Origin: Saccoglossus kowalevskii
Taxonomy: Eukaryota; Hemichordata; Enteropneusta; Harrimaniidae
Assembly: GCF_000003605.2 (NCBI RefSeq)
Contig: NW_003134352.1
Span: 1-64,000, forward strand
Direction of reading: 5' to 3'
DNA length: 64,000 nucleotides
Shown here: one piece after another, positions 23,130 to 35,439 of the stretch
How positions within the stretch are numbered: position 1 is the stretch's first letter
Layout: each line of letters begins with the position of its first letter
Made by a program: the position numbers and the translations under genes
The notes under the pieces: model-generated
The model's input: the letters and a program-made list of their open reading frames with translations, nothing else
Told to the model about the DNA's origin: nothing
The model's database searches: none

Positions 23130-24620
23130 TACATATATATATATATATATATCTGACGTACATATTTCGAACTCGCCTTGTACATGAGTATGTAATATAA
23201 TAATATATTAATGATTTATTTTCTCTCGAATAAAATAAAGTAGCACAAAATGTGCTAATACATCGAGGAAAAAAATCATTGGAGAAATACATTAAAATAA
23301 GTGGGAGAAAATTAAAAAAATTACACAAAATAAAAAAAAATGACAAATATAACCAGTTTAAAAAAAAATTAAAAGCAATCTGTTCAATTTTAGTTGCAAA
23401 AATAGTAAGAATATAGGCTGATTTAATATCAGCTCAAAGCACTGGGATTGTTCCAAATATAGGAGGCTTTAGTAAATGAGTAAAGCCCATTAGAAGTATG
23501 TCTAACAGCTGGGATTTTCTACTCGACAGTAAGTCCTGAATATAACGCGGCGCCTAACCAGAAAAAGATTTGTGTACTAGGGTACATATATTATGTTGCT
23601 TAGAATAAAACTGAGAAGCCAACTTCCTGCAGATGTTAGAAATTTGCTGATCGATAGTTTTTCGTCTATATCCAATAGTGCAATGGAGTTTTATCTGGTT
23701 ATTTCAGGTTTACACATATATTAGTATTATTTTCAATGGTTTATGATTACGCCAGTCTGAGACACTTATTAGATCAACCTCCAATGCTCTTTTAATATTA
23801 CAGAAGTTGGAATTAGCACTGTAATTAAAGCTGTTTGTCGTCAGCATATGAATTCAACTTTGAATATTTGATGAAACTGAAAAGGTCATTAAGAAATGTG
23901 TAAAACAAGATTGGACTCCAATTCAAATCCTTGAAAAACGCTTTTTAGTATACTGCTGGTGAACGGCCACCCTCTTTCTTACGGGGTTTTAAACTACTGC
24001 CCTGAATGCAATACGCTGCTAAGTTTGAGAAAAGAAGAATACTTTTAATAAATCCATTACCGTAACGCTAATTGCTATTTTTTAATTAAGTTTAATTAAT
24101 TAAGCTTCCAATCCTCACTAGTCTTAGCAGTATTGTCTCACAGCTATGGTGTTTGTTGAATGCATACATATATAGGGATACGTTAATTTTGTTTCCCAGC
24201 TGATTAGCTATAACTTGCTCTTGACACTTGTAGTAAAGATCTACAGAATGGCGTTAGGTCTATAAATAGATGTATCATTAAGATAGCTTTTTGCGAATAG
24301 GTCGAACTTGCCCTTTCTTCCAGCCAGCAGTGAAAGATTCAGTTTGTATTCATTCGTGAATAATGACAGAAAGTGAATAACAGATCTCACCTGCTGCATC
24401 CTTAACAACTTTAACCGGATTCATATCACAAAGCCAGCGGATTTGTAAAGATCTATCCTGCTAATGAGCTTAAAAATTGATTCCGGTGTTACTGGAATTG
24501 TTGTTATTTGACAGAATCGAGGTAGTATTGAAATGATTGTCACAATTTATGTCTACGTTTGCACTTGGCAGTCAAGTATTCATTACTGCACTTTTAAAAA
24601 AAAAAGTTATTAAACATTTG
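23130..24620 (-). mobile_element. Decayed LINE with reverse-transcriptase remains (CR1/L2/Jockey-like)
   Basis: On the minus strand, 24385-24510 reads PVTPESIFKLISRIDLYKSA, then after a +1 frameshift DMNPVKVVKDAAGEICYSLS, matching the conserved RT start of CR1/L2-type LINEs (usual form ...LKSLDPSKAxGPDGIP...LLKEAAxEI...). About 520 bases on, WSPILFYTFLNDLFSF (usual GPLLFxxFINDL) leads to the catalytic motif SYADDKQL at about 23836-23850. Further remnants such as NICRKLASQFYSKQHN match the post-catalytic region. Stops and frameshifts are frequent, so it is dead. The 3' end probably lies near the AT microsatellite at 23131-23152, a common LINE tail feature. Endonuclease and ORF1 are not visible, consistent with 5' truncation. 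Confidence 0.8.
23131..23152. repeat. AT dinucleotide microsatellite
   Basis: About eleven AT/TA repeats next to the presumed 3' end of the LINE remnant. Confidence 0.85.
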
Positions 24621-27600
24621 AGCAGCTTTACCTTCGGTCGAAGGTTAATAAAGTAAAAAAAAAATGATAAAGGATACTTACAAATATGAAGAAATATCGT
24701 GCCAACGTTTTGACGGCAGCAAATATGGCGTTTATAAATTAATATTTTCAAGATAGGTAATTATATAATACGAAAGACTGTGGCATAATAAAATACCATG
24801 TATTGCCCATTATAGAAACGCGGTGCTCTCATTAGTTGATTGGTAGCACGTGCACCCCTGTTATCAGACGATAGCGTCAGTGATTGGTTGCACAGATCGA
24901 TTAAACAACAAACCCTAATGTTTCTTTCATGTTAAAAAATAAAAAATCCTAGTTTTTCTCATCTGGAAAATCGCCGAGTTTATTATTATATTTCATATAT
25001 TATATTTGCTCGTGGACGTTCTATGCGTAACTGAAATAAACTTCTATGACTCACTTACAACACTGTCGATTTTTTTATTCTCAAGCTACAACTGTACGTA
25101 GATATTCAATCTTTAGACATTTCAGGATATTTTAATTGAAATAAAAGAATCCGTCTTGGCTATTATTGCATGATAACAGACATCGAACGGGATGTTCGCC
25201 TAAACAATGGACTCCATGGCGTCTTTTCTATTATTGCTCACATCCCATCCTTTCCCTGTTATCACACAATAATGGGAAGCGCGTCGTCCTTTATCCCGCC
25301 ATTAATTGAATAGCTGTGGTCCAACTAGTGATCATCTTGTCGTTCGGAAATATTGAATATTAAGCTTTCAATACAAATTACCTCCTGTGTGTGCAATATA
25401 ATGAGTTTAGTATGCCTGTCTGTGTTAACAAAATCTAAAAATTGTGAGCGAATTTTAAACACATTTGGTTATTTCCGGATAGTGGTAAGTCATGATTAGT
25501 TTTCAGGCCGTGTTTGTAAATATTTAGTAGCTAATTTGCATAATAAGTTACTCATTTCTCAGGCTAATTCACTTTATGAATTTCAAATACCAATTTATTG
25601 TATATATTCTGTAGATTTAACTTCGATTTTAGCTTTAGGTACGTCATAGTTTTTGCGTTACGTAAACGACGTGTCGCATACATCAGCTACGTATTTACTC
25701 GAGTCTGGTTAGAGACAACACGTGTTTGTCATGACGTCATTCATCTTGGCAACAACAATCTCTTATCAAACGAGCATACTGATACATATTTTGCTTTCCA
25801 TCTGTCCAAATTGTTGGTTAATTTTAAATTAATAAATTAAAATTACAGTGCGCTACAGTCCTCCCGTGGAACACGTGAAGAAAGAATTGTGTATATACGA
25901 AGGATTACAAAGCGCTGTATGCATCGTCTGGGATCCATATAGTATATAGGGTTAAGCAAGCTAAATGCGCATACAGGGGAAGGGAAAGTGGAATATGTCT
26001 GTTTACGGTTTAGGGACACCGCTTTTATGGACGATCTAAGCCGTAAAAAGGGATTATTCATCTACGTAGTTCCACTACAGGGCAATTCAACCAATCTCAT
26101 CGAACGTACGTGATCATTGTTAGTTTTTTTTTGGTATCGAGGAAGTATAAAGGTTTAAATCGTCTTGAAAATTTGACTCTGAAACCGTATAATATAAATA
26201 CCCTATAAATGATTATTGTTATAATAATTATTGGGTCACCCGTAAGATATATAATACCTTGATATACCCGGTGCGTAAAATTCAAATTCCTCGCAGTGAG
26301 TTGCCCGTATCTCAGCGACGTCAATATTTCGATTGTCAAATAACTTTCCCACCGTTTTTATTTGACTGATTGATTGTATATACCTATATCCATGACAACA
26401 CAAACACCATATGATATTCTTTATTGCTTTAACCTTTCAGATCTATTTTTAAATTAGAATCGTAGTAAACTGTGGACCGTAGTGACGTGTGGTGTATATT
26501 TGAATGAAGTCATAACAGGGATGGTGTAAATACGCACACTCATGTCATATATTTGTACTATGATACAAAAGTCATAAATTTATAATTTCGATAAGGTTTG
26601 AAGTAACTAGTCATACGCATGATCAGTTTCTTGCACAAGCTTCCTGAAACCATCCACCCTCTTCTGCGAGGGCTAATTATATAAAGAAGCTTCTGTCGTT
26701 CATTACGCGTAACTAGAGTTATTTAATTTTATACCAAGCTTTTTCTGTCGTAGTTTTTAATTTTCCGTTCTAACTTTAGCAAAGTGTTCGTGCCAGTGGC
26801 CAATTAACTCTTCGGGAGCCTTGAGACTCCATTTGTGGAAAACGGTATCCTAGCGCTGTAATTGATATCAATACTCATTTAAGTTTTATGGAATACATCA
26901 CATCAATGGGCGATTATGTTAAATAACGATTGTACATTACTGGATACGATAATATAATGGGTATAGCACATTGTATGTTTGTTTTCCATTGAATGGCCGC
27001 TTTATATATGTATTTGATTGGTCTTTAAAGTTTTCGCTGGATGGATAAACAGTTCCTTTAAAAAACCGCTATATGTACATTAAATTGATAGGTTTTGCAG
27101 AAAGTGACAAAAGCCGAAGTAGCTGTGAACGGGTTGATATGAAAAATATCTAATTAATATGCGCAGACAGGAATATAACTAAGTTGTAATGATCAGTTAA
27201 TATGCAACAATCTGCGGGAAATTGTCACACGCACACACTTATTTACAGTAGTTGACATGTAGTGTATTGACAACAAATTATTTCCTTAAAAATCCTTGAC
27301 AATTTTTACCCCACTGTGAATACCTATTAACTTTTGGTTATCAGATTCTTCGCCCTCGTTCAATAAAGGGTCGGTCATAAAATGTTGACATGTCCTCGGG
27401 AATTCGGCTTTCAACTTCGCTAATATACTGGAAGTGCTGTCACAGCGCTAATTAAGCTTGAATCAAGTCATGCGAGCGAGTAATTATATACTACGTCGTG
27501 TAATTTCAACTTGATGATGTTGTTGTACAACGGGCTTACTCACATTCCTGTCGAGTAGTACTTTGTATTGAATCGTATTGCACTGTATTGTGCTTTTTTG

Positions 27601-28416
27601 TTTACGGGTAAAATAAAAGACGATCACGTAACAGTACAAAAACACCTTGAAACCTCGTAGGCAGGCCGGTGACACCAGTTTGCACATAAGTTAATACCAA
27701 CATTCTGCCACGTTCCAAAAGAAAATTAAGATATTTAAAGCACAGAATAATATTACATATATGGGCTACTGCGGGTGTGGGCAAAGATAACCCGCCAAGA
27801 GAATGGAATGGAACATCGTGTTATTTATGATATCAAAGGGCCATACATTTCTAAAGACGGTAACTGTTGGATTTATACATTGTTGCACTATAACATCCAT
27901 CATGGCGACATTCCAATTTGTTCATATAACATTATTAACGTTAATATATATAACTGGTAGACCCCAATCTACTTTTACAATAATTATAGCTCATTGACAA
28001 AAATATATCTTCTTTGTCTAATGTATATTAACACTGTGGCTGTTGTGCAGCGTGTGTAAACAAACAATTGAGTGTTTTACATTTCACATACATGCACGGG
28101 TCGAAATGGCGCGACGCGGCGAACACCGTCTTTTCACGTCTACATAATTACAACTTCTGCAACGATTAATTATCGAAGTGAATTTTGACAGTGAATATAA
28201 AAAACGACATTTGGATGAATTATACTTCTTGTAAAGGTAATCAATGTTCTCCACATGATCAAAAGTGTACTTCCTCTTTAATGAATGTATCCCTACACCC
28301 CCTGTTGTCACATTTGTTATGAATTAAGTGCATGTTTATAGTTGCCTATCTGTCGTGATGTGTTACTAGTAGGTCAGATTGTCAAAATTTGTCATCCTTG
28401 TTTTCGTATGTAACGC
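24621..28416. other. Non-coding stretch
   Basis: No gene recognised. A TGACGTCA octamer lies at 25732-25739. Minus frames at 25843-26061, 26097-26339 and 27484-27784 have no splice support and are treated as chance. Confidence 0.45.
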
Positions 28417-28477
28417 ATGGCAGAGCTCGGCACGAAATATCGTCTTAGTTTGGGTACTGTTGATCCCAATTATCCCA
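28417..28477 (+). CDS. Candidate first coding exon, MAELGTKYRLSLGTVDPNYP...
   Basis: An ATG with G at +4 (ACGCATGGC) opens 20 codons plus one base and ends at CCCA|GTAAGTCG, a good donor, giving a phase 1 intron. An upstream CAG at 28421-28423 (after TTGTTTTCGTATGTAACGCATGG) could instead serve as an acceptor, making this an internal exon. A different frame over the same DNA is also open (28379-28666) and carries its own acceptor-like site ending CACTGCAG at about 28533, so the assignment is ambiguous. No family recognised. Confidence 0.22.
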
Positions 28478-31038
28478 GTAAGTCGATGCACCGATTTGAT
28501 CTCATCTCTTAAACCTGACCTGCGTTCACTGCAGTTTCATTTGGGTCAAATGAATTTCGCAAACGACATGATTGTCAATGAGTACAACTCTCGGATTTTG
28601 CCTTATTACCTGACTGCAAATCACCACTCTCACTTCAGGCAGAAATTTGACAGTATAATTGTATAATCATCGTAAATTGGAGCAAAGGTAATTACTACCT
28701 TGCTATTGACGTTACATCGATTCGGGTGGCCGTACGGTATTACTACAAAGTAATGCTTCCTTCATCTTACTTATCTCTCAATTTGATTGAGTTCACAATA
28801 TTTTCTTTTAACTATATAATTTAAAATTGTTCGTCATTGTTATCCTTTCAGCGTTTTCCCAAACCATCCGTCCCTACATATTATTTCCGTGTATATACTT
28901 GAGCGAAACGCGGACAATTTAACTATAATTACGGGAGAACGCTTTTGATTTATTTTCCCGGGTATGTAATTACATTGATCACGTGGACACGTTTTCAGGG
29001 TATGTAGGAAAGGTTCTCATTTAGTTTTATACTAAACGCAAATGCCCACAAAATTCTAGTTGAAAGCGAAAGAGCTATGTGAAAAGATGTTCAATTTTCT
29101 CCTGTCATCGCGTCCACTGTTCTTTCTATGTATTACTAACCATATTATTTGGAACAGTGAATGCGAAACTGTGAAAGGATGCGACTATTTGCGCCTATGG
29201 TCTATTAAAAATGTGTCAAAATCTTTACATTTGGTGTCTTTCGCCACATTACAAATGCCATTCAAGTCTGGGAACACGCCAACTATCGGTGTGATTGTAC
29301 ATCTAAAGGATTATACATATAGCATAATAGTATGCAAGATGTAACTACATGTAATATAATGTAAACTAATGATCTAGATTCGTCGTATACCATTATCCTC
29401 ACCTATGCAAACTCTTGTGCTTTAATGCCCCGGGCGTATATCGTAATATTACGTTCTTTTTGGGAATGACGGGGGAGGGCAAAGGCTTTATTCTATATGT
29501 GGGCAACATGCCAATGGGAATAAATTAATGGGTCGTGGTATCAACACGTATACAGAATATAATTGGAACTTAACACGCATGGAGATGCGTCTTTGAAACC
29601 AACAGTGGCACCATATGGCCACATTTTGAAATGTATTCAACTATTCAGCAAGCATTTGCATACTGGTACATGAACATAATATAGAGGTCAGTGTAATGTA
29701 TTGTTACGATTATATATGGCCAACCAAATACCAGGAAATGTATGTGCCAATACGCGACAAGCAAATAGGTAGCTGGCATATGTTAGGTTTGGTATACACA
29801 TAGGTGTGTATGTGAAATATTGTTAGGTATGACTCACTATATTCGATTAAAATACCTGTAGCCCTTTCATTACTGTAAATTTCTCAAATTACAATCATAA
29901 ATAGAAGAAAATAATATAGTCTGATATGACTTGCTTGTTGTATGTAATGAATGCCTGTTATGTTAATTATAATATACATGTACCGACATTAAATTCATTA
30001 AATATAAGGTGGTGTAATGAATTAAAAGTACCGTGATAGTAAACAAAAGATACTATGGTACGAATTGATTTGATTACACACTTTACCAAATTAAGTAAGT
30101 TTTGAAAATTAAAAATTAATTATTTATATCAAAAAAATAGATTATGTGTATATACTATGGCAACGGATCAAGTATTTATTATATACTTATTACTGAGGAC
30201 AATTATGTTTGTGTGTATCCGTTTTACACAATAATGCCCGCTTTGCCTTGCCAACATTTCTAGAATAATGGCCTCGTTTGTACGTATATTCTCCAAATGA
30301 TGCGCAAAGTACTGTGAATAAGTTCCACACACATATATACATATATCTTTTGAACTCTATTGTGAATTTTTGTCATTTTGCACAAAATATATAGATCTCT
30401 AGTAATGAGAAATGATGGAGCAAAATTAACAAAAACAATATTGAAAAATACATCAATGTGCAAAACATTACAATATATTGTTGGCGGCAAGGTTACAGTG
30501 TTCAAAGATGTAATACGTTAATAATTAACATAAATAAAAGATACACTACCCTGTTTAAAATCGCTACAGAGTAGGACATCTATGTTCCGCTAACAGTGTA
30601 ATCTCAAGATGAAAAAGTCTAATAACTCATGCGATATTGGCCTTGACACCACACTTCGGAATATAACTCATTCATGATATACTGTTAAATCGATATGTGT
30701 TTGCGTGGTGGTGGCTTAGTATTTTCAGTACTTGGTTCAAGGACTTTACTAATCTTGTGACATAAGCTCGGTACAAGCATGCGCAAGTAGGGAGCATTGG
30801 GTCACACTAGATCACAGTCATTTTTTTCACCGACAATCCATAGCTTCTCTTGAAAGAGCACACGTTTTACTCTGTTCTACTCATTGCATTATAATAGTAA
30901 ACACACTCAGCGAGAAGGCGTTTGCCTCGAGCGAAAACAGAAAGCCTCAACAAATTGTATGCGTGCTATATTGCAATAACTAAAACACAATAGGCTACAT
31001 TGCGGACATAACTGTATTGTGTTGTATCCAGTCATCAC
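28478..31038. other. Non-coding stretch
   Basis: AT-rich, nothing accepted. The plus frame at 29060-29344 is open for 94 codons without ATG or splice support. Confidence 0.45.
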
Positions 31039-31129
31039 CTTCTTTGCATGTTCGCCACCTCTTTCCAGCAAAACAAAGGCTGTTTTGTATGCGTTGATTC
31101 TTGAAGTCACGTGATCGTCGTCGAACCGA
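31039..31129 (-). CDS. Candidate internal exon, 30 residues, minus-strand gene
   Basis: Flanked by an acceptor (…GGAATATTGTACGTCAG|T) and a donor (AAGAAG|GTGATG). The frame starts in phase 2 and ends in phase 0, reading RFDDDHVTSRINAYK then TAFVLLERGGEHAKK. The peptide has a balanced, globular-helix-like composition unlike the AT-driven shadow frames. Its phase 2 start matches the phase 2 end of the candidate exon at 33302-33368, which would join through a Tyr codon. No family recognised. The donor is moderate rather than strong. Confidence 0.4.
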
Positions 31130-33301
31130 CTGACGTACAATATTCCATATAATAAAATGAAAATTGCATTAAAAAATGTTGTAACGCAGTCATGCTCCTG
31201 AAACAGGTATATTGAGAAACCATTGAACTGCAGTGCGTGCAGGCATCTTCGTTATGGAGATGAAGTCGTGTAAAGGAGGCCATACGAGTCAATAGATTCG
31301 TGAGAGTGTGGTTCTCAACAACGTAGCAATAATACATGCGAACTCTTCTAGTTTGGCTCGTGTTCATATTAGAACTTGCGAGAATCACGATGACTCGTTC
31401 ATGTGCTTTTATTGAGCACAATCTCTAACTATTTCCTACAATTATTATATAATCTACCAATCCATGGCAGACATGTAATACAAAAAATAATTTTCAGAAA
31501 GAATATTCATTTCTTATTATTGTTGTTGGTTTAACGTTTTGCACATTTTTTTTTTAAAAAAATCTATGATTTTTATTTTGTTAATATATAAACAAATAGA
31601 CACAAATTCCCACTGGCAACAGACATTGGTCAACAAAATATAAAAACAAGTATGCTAATATAGGTTGTAAAAGGTTTACATGCTTTCAAAGGGTTTATCA
31701 ATGTTTAACTTATTCTATGTAATTCAAACTGTTTTTTCTGTTAAGCACGCGATGATATGACATTTCCGGTCATAGGAAGAAATCTTGCTTTTTAAACTAT
31801 TCAGTTCTTAGCGAAAAAATAAACCTGAACATCTTGATTGACACGAGTATTCAGTTCCTTCTGTGATGTAATATTTCCAAATAGGCAAACCGACACCACA
31901 ATGCAGATCTGCCGTTTGCAACTTTGCAATACATTGTATAGTGCAAATATATTGTCCTTTGATGCGTGACATGGTACAATTCCTTTCCTTTGTACTCATT
32001 TATATAGACACGTAATCTGCGTGACTATTGTAAATAGACGCTGTTTGACATTAGATTATTCAGATAGAGAGAATACCTTGATTACCACTATCACTGTTAC
32101 TGATGCTTACTTTGTGCGTATGTCCAATTATTTAGTACACATGAATATAAATTATAAATAACCAAAACTCTACACACACAAAACGACACATCACAGACAC
32201 GCATATCACAATATGCTGACTAGTGGTTGCTTTCCATATTTCGATTTTTTTTTATTGTTTCTAGTTTGCGTATCGTATCTTTCGTATCTCAAAGAAGATG
32301 AGCTTTAAATCAAGTCTTCTCATCAAATTCGCGGTTGTCAAGGAAAGTTTCATCATTTCAATAGATTAATTGATTGATTGAATTATTGATTGTTGATTGA
32401 TTGGTGGAAGAAATATTATCATGTACGATGTTAAAGACAGATATTTATACATATATAATTTATACATTTTTTACTATGCTAAATAAACGACATCGCATGG
32501 CTGACCTAACAATGCAATGTATAAATTCATTAAAAATTTAGAAGCCTGGAAAAAGATTATTTCTAATAATAAAGATGAATCATAAAAAACATTGTCATAA
32601 ATTATTAATAAGTTCGACAAACCTTATCAATGTGTCATGTTAAAAGACTGTGATTGCGAGCAACACCCTTTTTTCACAATAGTATATGGATACGCGCATA
32701 TAAAAGTGACGTCATTGCCTATAACTAAGAAATCCCTGTTTGTGTGTGAAATGTGCAGACATGTTTCTGAAACATCTTTTCATACATGAACTTTCCAAAA
32801 ATGTGCAATAATTCGAATTTAATTTGAATGTTGATTCTTGGCGTTTTAAATCCAGCGTAAACAGTTACATCTGCAAATACATCGTGACCAGTACATTGTG
32901 AACTTGTATTTGGGCGACAAATTGCTCCTTTAAGTTCAACTCGTGCATTGGCGGAAAATACAGAAAAAAACTAATAATCAAATATAACTAAGTGCGTGAA
33001 TTCGACACATAAAATGGCTTGTATTGTCTGTGTAACTACTGAATATTCATTCCCAAACAATTGCCATTAACAAAGTCGTGAACAAGAAAAAGGACGGCGT
33101 TATTGTTAACAATTGTCATCCACAATTGCGACGTCATTACGAAATGTAAGCAATTGAGATACATATATCATTGATATTGAACACGTACTTGTTACCTCAC
33201 GTTCGTTCTTTAATTGATGACGTCAGTGCATTCAAAAGTATTGGTGTTATGCTTCACCAATTTGTTCCCACATTTCGTGCTTCGGTGCGCGCCGTGAATA
33301 C
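31130..33301. other. Non-coding stretch (possible intron of a minus-strand gene)
   Basis: Contains a GATT-rich microsatellite (32364-32404), a TGACGTCA octamer at 32707-32714 and another at 33218-33225. A 63-codon ATG-started minus frame at 31808-31999 with several cysteines lacks clear splice support. Confidence 0.4.
32364..32404. repeat. GATT microsatellite
   Basis: Imperfect ATTGATTGATTGAATTATTG run of about 40 bases. Confidence 0.8.
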
Positions 33302-33368
33302 TAGGCAGGAAAACACATCTCATTCCATTGCTTAGAGAGTGCAATGACCGTTTTACCATATAAAATAG
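33302..33368 (-). CDS. Candidate internal exon, 21 residues, minus-strand gene
   Basis: A strong acceptor with pyrimidine tract (TTATTTTCTGCCTTACAG) precedes a frame (phase 1) reading ILYGKTVIALSKQWNEMCFPA and then TA before GTATTC. The donor is weak. If spliced there, the phase 2 end fits the start of the 31039-31129 exon, giving ...WNEMCFPAY|RFDDDH.... Without splicing the frame stops at once with TAG, so it could be a terminal exon instead. Another frame here is open for 74 codons, which weakens the case. No family recognised. Confidence 0.27.
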
Positions 33369-33580
33369 CTGTAAGGCAGAAAATAATGATGTTACGTAAA
33401 TTTCCTTTTTATTTGTAGCTGTAGTTTGTAACAAAGCACGAGGCCTAAATATTTCAAGGCAACAAAAATCGCGTACATAAATTTATAATTTTATTATTAT
33501 TTTAACAATTTTGAGTCTTCAATCAGAATAAACACACCAAGCACTTAAAATGCAAATGCGTTCACAATAACAATTGTTTA

Positions 33581-33763
33581 TATTTAATTTCAGTGTGTTT
33601 ATCTTTAACATTTTTATTCATGTCCGCTAATTAAAAACATGTTACAGTCGCACCTTAAGTCACTTCAAATTTACTTAAAATGTGTGATAGTTAGTATTTG
33701 TCAGAGTAATTCACCGAAAAGTACAATAAATATTCAGACTATAATATATAATGTCATACCGCT
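33581..33763. repeat. Duplicated segment D, intact copy
   Basis: Starts TATTTAATTTCAGTGTGTTT, passes through CACCTTAAGTCACTTCAAAT and ends near ATATATAATGTCATACCGC. A second copy follows in two parts at 33821-33885 and 34186-34303. Confidence 0.75.
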
Positions 33764-33820
33764 TGTTTTTTTTTAGGGTTGGGTAGTATATATGTACTAT
33801 TAGGGAACATATTATTTTAT

Positions 33821-33885
33821 AAATTTAATTTTAGTGTGTTTAACATTATAACATTTTTATTAATGTTCGCTTGTTAAAAATGTTT
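33821..33885. repeat. Duplicated segment D, second copy, left part
   Basis: AAATTTAATTTTAGTGTGTT ... ATTTTTATTAATGTTCGC matches the left third of the intact copy. The match then breaks off. Confidence 0.65.
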
Positions 33886-34185
33886 AATATACCAAAATAA
33901 TAATTTATATTGTTATTATGCATTTCAGGGACGTCAATGTAGAAATGTTGTATAATCCTCACATTAGTTTGGAGCTCATAAATAACAAACAATCAACACA
34001 TTTTCCACTTTGCTGGAAACATGTTCTGGGGGTAGTTTTCAGGCTTTGATTTAGTCTCGCACAGACATATTTACAAGGATACATTCAATATCAACAATGA
34101 AATTACGAAGCATCATTTAAAAAAACAATAACTTTTAAAAACACAATGCAGTACTAATTTTCCGACAAACCTCCATGATCCTAAA

Positions 34186-34303
34186 CGTCAGCTCCACCTC
34201 AAGTCACTTCTAATTTATTTAAAATATTGTTAATGTTTGTCAGAATAATTCACCTCAAAGCACATTATTTATTCAGACTATCGTATATAATGTCATATCG
34301 CAC
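34186..34303. repeat. Duplicated segment D, second copy, right part
   Basis: CCTCAAGTCACTTCTAATTT ... TTTGTCAGAATAATTCACC ... TATATAATGTCATATCGC matches the right two thirds of the intact copy. About 300 bases (33886-34185) separate it from its left part. Confidence 0.75.
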
Positions 34304-34603
34304 GCTATAAGTATATGTCATCTACAATTAGGGTAAAAAATTATTGAATCCTAAACCTTGTCTAATACAGATAATGTGTGATTGGCAAATGCTTTTATTA
34401 GTAGTAACGTTTAGATATTTTGAGAAACAGCCAGGATTATTAAATATGCTTATAGTTAATTTTAATTTGGTGTATACAAACTTGTGCATAATTGTTATGT
34501 AACGTTTGATAATATTATTACCTTATTAGGACGTGAATTCCAAATATGGAACGATCGTGTGACATTATATATTACAAGATTACAACATATTTCAAAACAA
34601 AAT

Positions 34604-34654
34604 TTATAAGGAGTAAATTCCACTGATTGTCTCTACTTTGACAAGTACTTGGAT
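34604..34654 (-). CDS. Candidate terminal exon, 16 residues, minus-strand gene
   Basis: A long pyrimidine-rich acceptor (TACATCCCCCATACCCAACTACAG, positions about 34678-34655 on the minus strand) leads to a phase 0 frame IQVLVKVETISGIYSL then TAA. Phase 0 matches the end of the candidate exon at 35347-35439, so the junction would read ...VDRLTSPR|IQVLVK.... No polyadenylation signal is obvious shortly after. It might instead splice onward from ATCA|GTGGAA (phase 1), which fits the phase 1 start of the 33302-33368 candidate. Confidence 0.28.
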   Translation of the reverse strand: MQVLVKVETISGIYSL

Positions 34655-35346
34655 CTGTAGTTGGGTATGGGGGATGTATATAAAAAAAGGTTATCACAGA
34701 GTATTCACCACCACTGCGACATATCGATGTTGAGTGAATTAGAAGCCGCAAATCACACACACATTTCAAGGAGAAACAAGTTTAAACCGAAGAACATGTG
34801 TATTGCATATACTTATGAAATACAATTAAAAGAGGTAAAAGTCAAGCTATGTCCACGAATCAATTATGTGGTTTATTATTAAACTTTATGTTTGAAATAG
34901 ACAGTTTTTCAAGAATATTCGGTAAAAAATATCCCCTTTTCATAGAAAATGTGTATCCCCCACCGCATTTTAAAAGAAAGGGAAGTTTATGTATGATCAA
35001 ATCCAACACATCGTGCATGACTTATCGGAATGGAAATGGATATAACTAATAAAACTATATAAATCGGGTTTGAAATACAATATTCATACCCGTTTTAATA
35101 ATTAAGAGGGACAAACAAATAATAAAAGACAATAAAAGATTGAAAAATACAACTATCTATCCCACTACCGACTACCGAAATCTAAACCCGCGTCAAAACA
35201 TCTATAATAATGTTGATCTGAAAGAATTCTAAACAATTAAGTCACAATTGGATACAACAAAATAAAATATATTTCTTAGAAACGAGATATATGTTACATT
35301 TGCAATATATGAACGAGATATATATCAGATTACTGGACAAAGTTAC

Positions 35347-35439
35347 CCGTGGTGATGTTAAACGATCTACTGCGACGATTAACTGATAATACTCCGGGTC
35401 GACGTCGCCATCTAGCCAGGGGTCAACTAGCACAGCGTT
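35347..35439 (-). CDS. Candidate internal exon, 31 residues, minus-strand gene
   Basis: A clear acceptor (TCCTTCGTACTGTGTCTCCAG|AAC) and donor (CCACGG|GTAACT) bound exactly 93 bases, a symmetric phase 0-0 exon of 31 codons reading NAVLVDPWLDGDVDPEYYQ then LIVAVDRLTSPR. About half of the third positions are G or C in a roughly 36% GC neighbourhood, and the acidic DPWLDGDVDPEYY stretch looks like real protein. This is the best-bounded exon candidate on the minus strand. It probably belongs with the candidates at 34604, 33302 and 31039. I do not recognise the family. Confidence 0.47.
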
